From positions 63,943,603 through 64,007,602 of the forward strand of contig NC_080081.1 in the NCBI RefSeq assembly GCF_949987535.1: a DNA stretch of 64,000 nt. The letters are read 5' to 3'. Position 1 is the stretch's first letter. Each line of letters begins with the position of its first letter. The position numbers and the translations under genes were made by a program. The stretch comes from Balaenoptera acutorostrata (lineage: Eukaryota > Chordata > Mammalia > Artiodactyla > Balaenopteridae). This document shows, piece by piece, positions 63,331 through 64,000 of this stretch. The notes beneath the pieces are model-generated. The model was not told the DNA's origin, searched no databases, and saw only the letters and a list, made by a program, of their open reading frames with translations.

Positions 63331-63734
63331 TTACTTATTTTCTAAAGCTTAAAATAACTTTTGTGAGATGCTTATACTATTTCAAACTAAAAAATCTGCA
63401 AATTCTCAATATTTTAAAAAATGCATAAACTTGTTATTTTTCACTAATTAGCTTAATGGAAAAAAAAAAAGAGAGAGAGAGAGAAAAGCACAAAATTGAT
63501 CTCAACCAGCACAGATTTCTCAAAATCTTCCACCTTCTATTTACTCTTTTTGTGATTTTTTCTGCCTTTCCCTTTCTTACCTTTTATGATATAGTTAAGA
63601 AGAAATTGGCTGTTAAATAACCCTTAGAATAGCCAACATGTATAATGATTACTGTTTGGTAGTCAGAACTTGTTTTTGTTTTATTTGCATCTTTGCCAAA
63701 TAAAGCAAAGATGCATTGCTTCTTACATCCCAAT
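63331..63734. other. No gene recognised; short (A)n(GA)n run
   Basis: An A-rich then GA-rich simple run lies at 63460-63485. Nothing else was recognised. Confidence 0.45.
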
Positions 63735-64000
63735 TCTCTCATCTGGTTTCAGCATTCTTCTTCCTGAAGAACATTCAGCAGCTCTTTCAGCAAAGATCTA
63801 GTCAATTTCTCAGGCTTTGTTGCTCTGAAAGACTATTTTACCTCACTCTTGAATGAAAATAATAGGACCATAGTTAGACACATCACAGTGAAACTTCAGA
63901 ACACCAAGGACAAAGAAGTCTACACACTCAAGAACTTAGACATAGACATTTGGCATATGACAGAAGCAGCATTACAGTAAGTGGTCTTGGGGAAATTGGC
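63735..64000 (-). repeat. Old L1 (upstream part), antisense, cut by window end
   Basis: 'agcattcttcttcctgaaga', 'tctcaggctttgttgctctg' and 'ttacctcactcttgaatgaa' resemble reversed old-L1 text of the class also seen at 58660. Continues past the window. Confidence 0.5.

Overview
The window looks like ordinary nuclear DNA from a placental mammal, most likely a cetacean or a close relative. The lineage call rests on two full SINEs of the CHR type (tRNA-derived, with the 'gggacttccctggtggcgcagtgg' style head, typical of whales, dolphins and hippos) and on several L1 tails of the cetartiodactyl type. No ruminant Bov-tA or Bov-B and no pig PRE-1 element was noticed. Most of the DNA is AT-rich and built from layers of old transposons. 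This was read by eye: repeat family names are recognitions from memory and most repeat edges are approximate.

One intact protein-coding gene is visible, on the minus strand. It is a two-exon gene for a 221-residue protein that I recognise as DLEU7 (leukemia-associated protein 7). Exon 1 (coding 39214 down to 38756) lies in a CpG island. It splices with a perfect AAG|GTGAGT donor, across an intron of about 14.7 kb, to exon 2 (coding 24040 down to 23834). The frame is continuous, phase 0 at the junction, and the product has the length known for the family. In human, DLEU7 sits at 13q14.3 between DLEU1 and RNASEH2B; the right part of this window would then be the DLEU7-RNASEH2B intergenic side, and no RNASEH2B exon was recognised before position 64000.

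Layout: 1-23400 is the region downstream of DLEU7, made of old L1, L2 and hAT copies, one CHR SINE (7148-7509), a lineage-level L1 insertion of 1.86 kb (13097-14954), a long antisense L2 (18895-20735) carrying an LTR insertion, and a short L1 tail with exact target-site duplications. 23404-39400 is the DLEU7 gene; its intron holds LTRs, an ancient L1, a second CHR SINE, MIRs, another short L1 tail and, most notably, a GC-rich retrocopy of the 5' end of RER1 mRNA (26680-26902) with its own poly(A). 39400-44600 is upstream sequence with several short local direct duplications, the best being about 165 bp at about 93% identity. 44600-64000 is nearly solid LINE sequence with nested insertions and several microsatellites.

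No operon, CRISPR array, structural RNA gene or novel multi-gene system is visible. The points most worth a second look are the 5'-only RER1 retrocopy, the unexplained local duplications at 40.8-44.6 kb, and possible DLEU7 regulatory sequence just inside intron 1.
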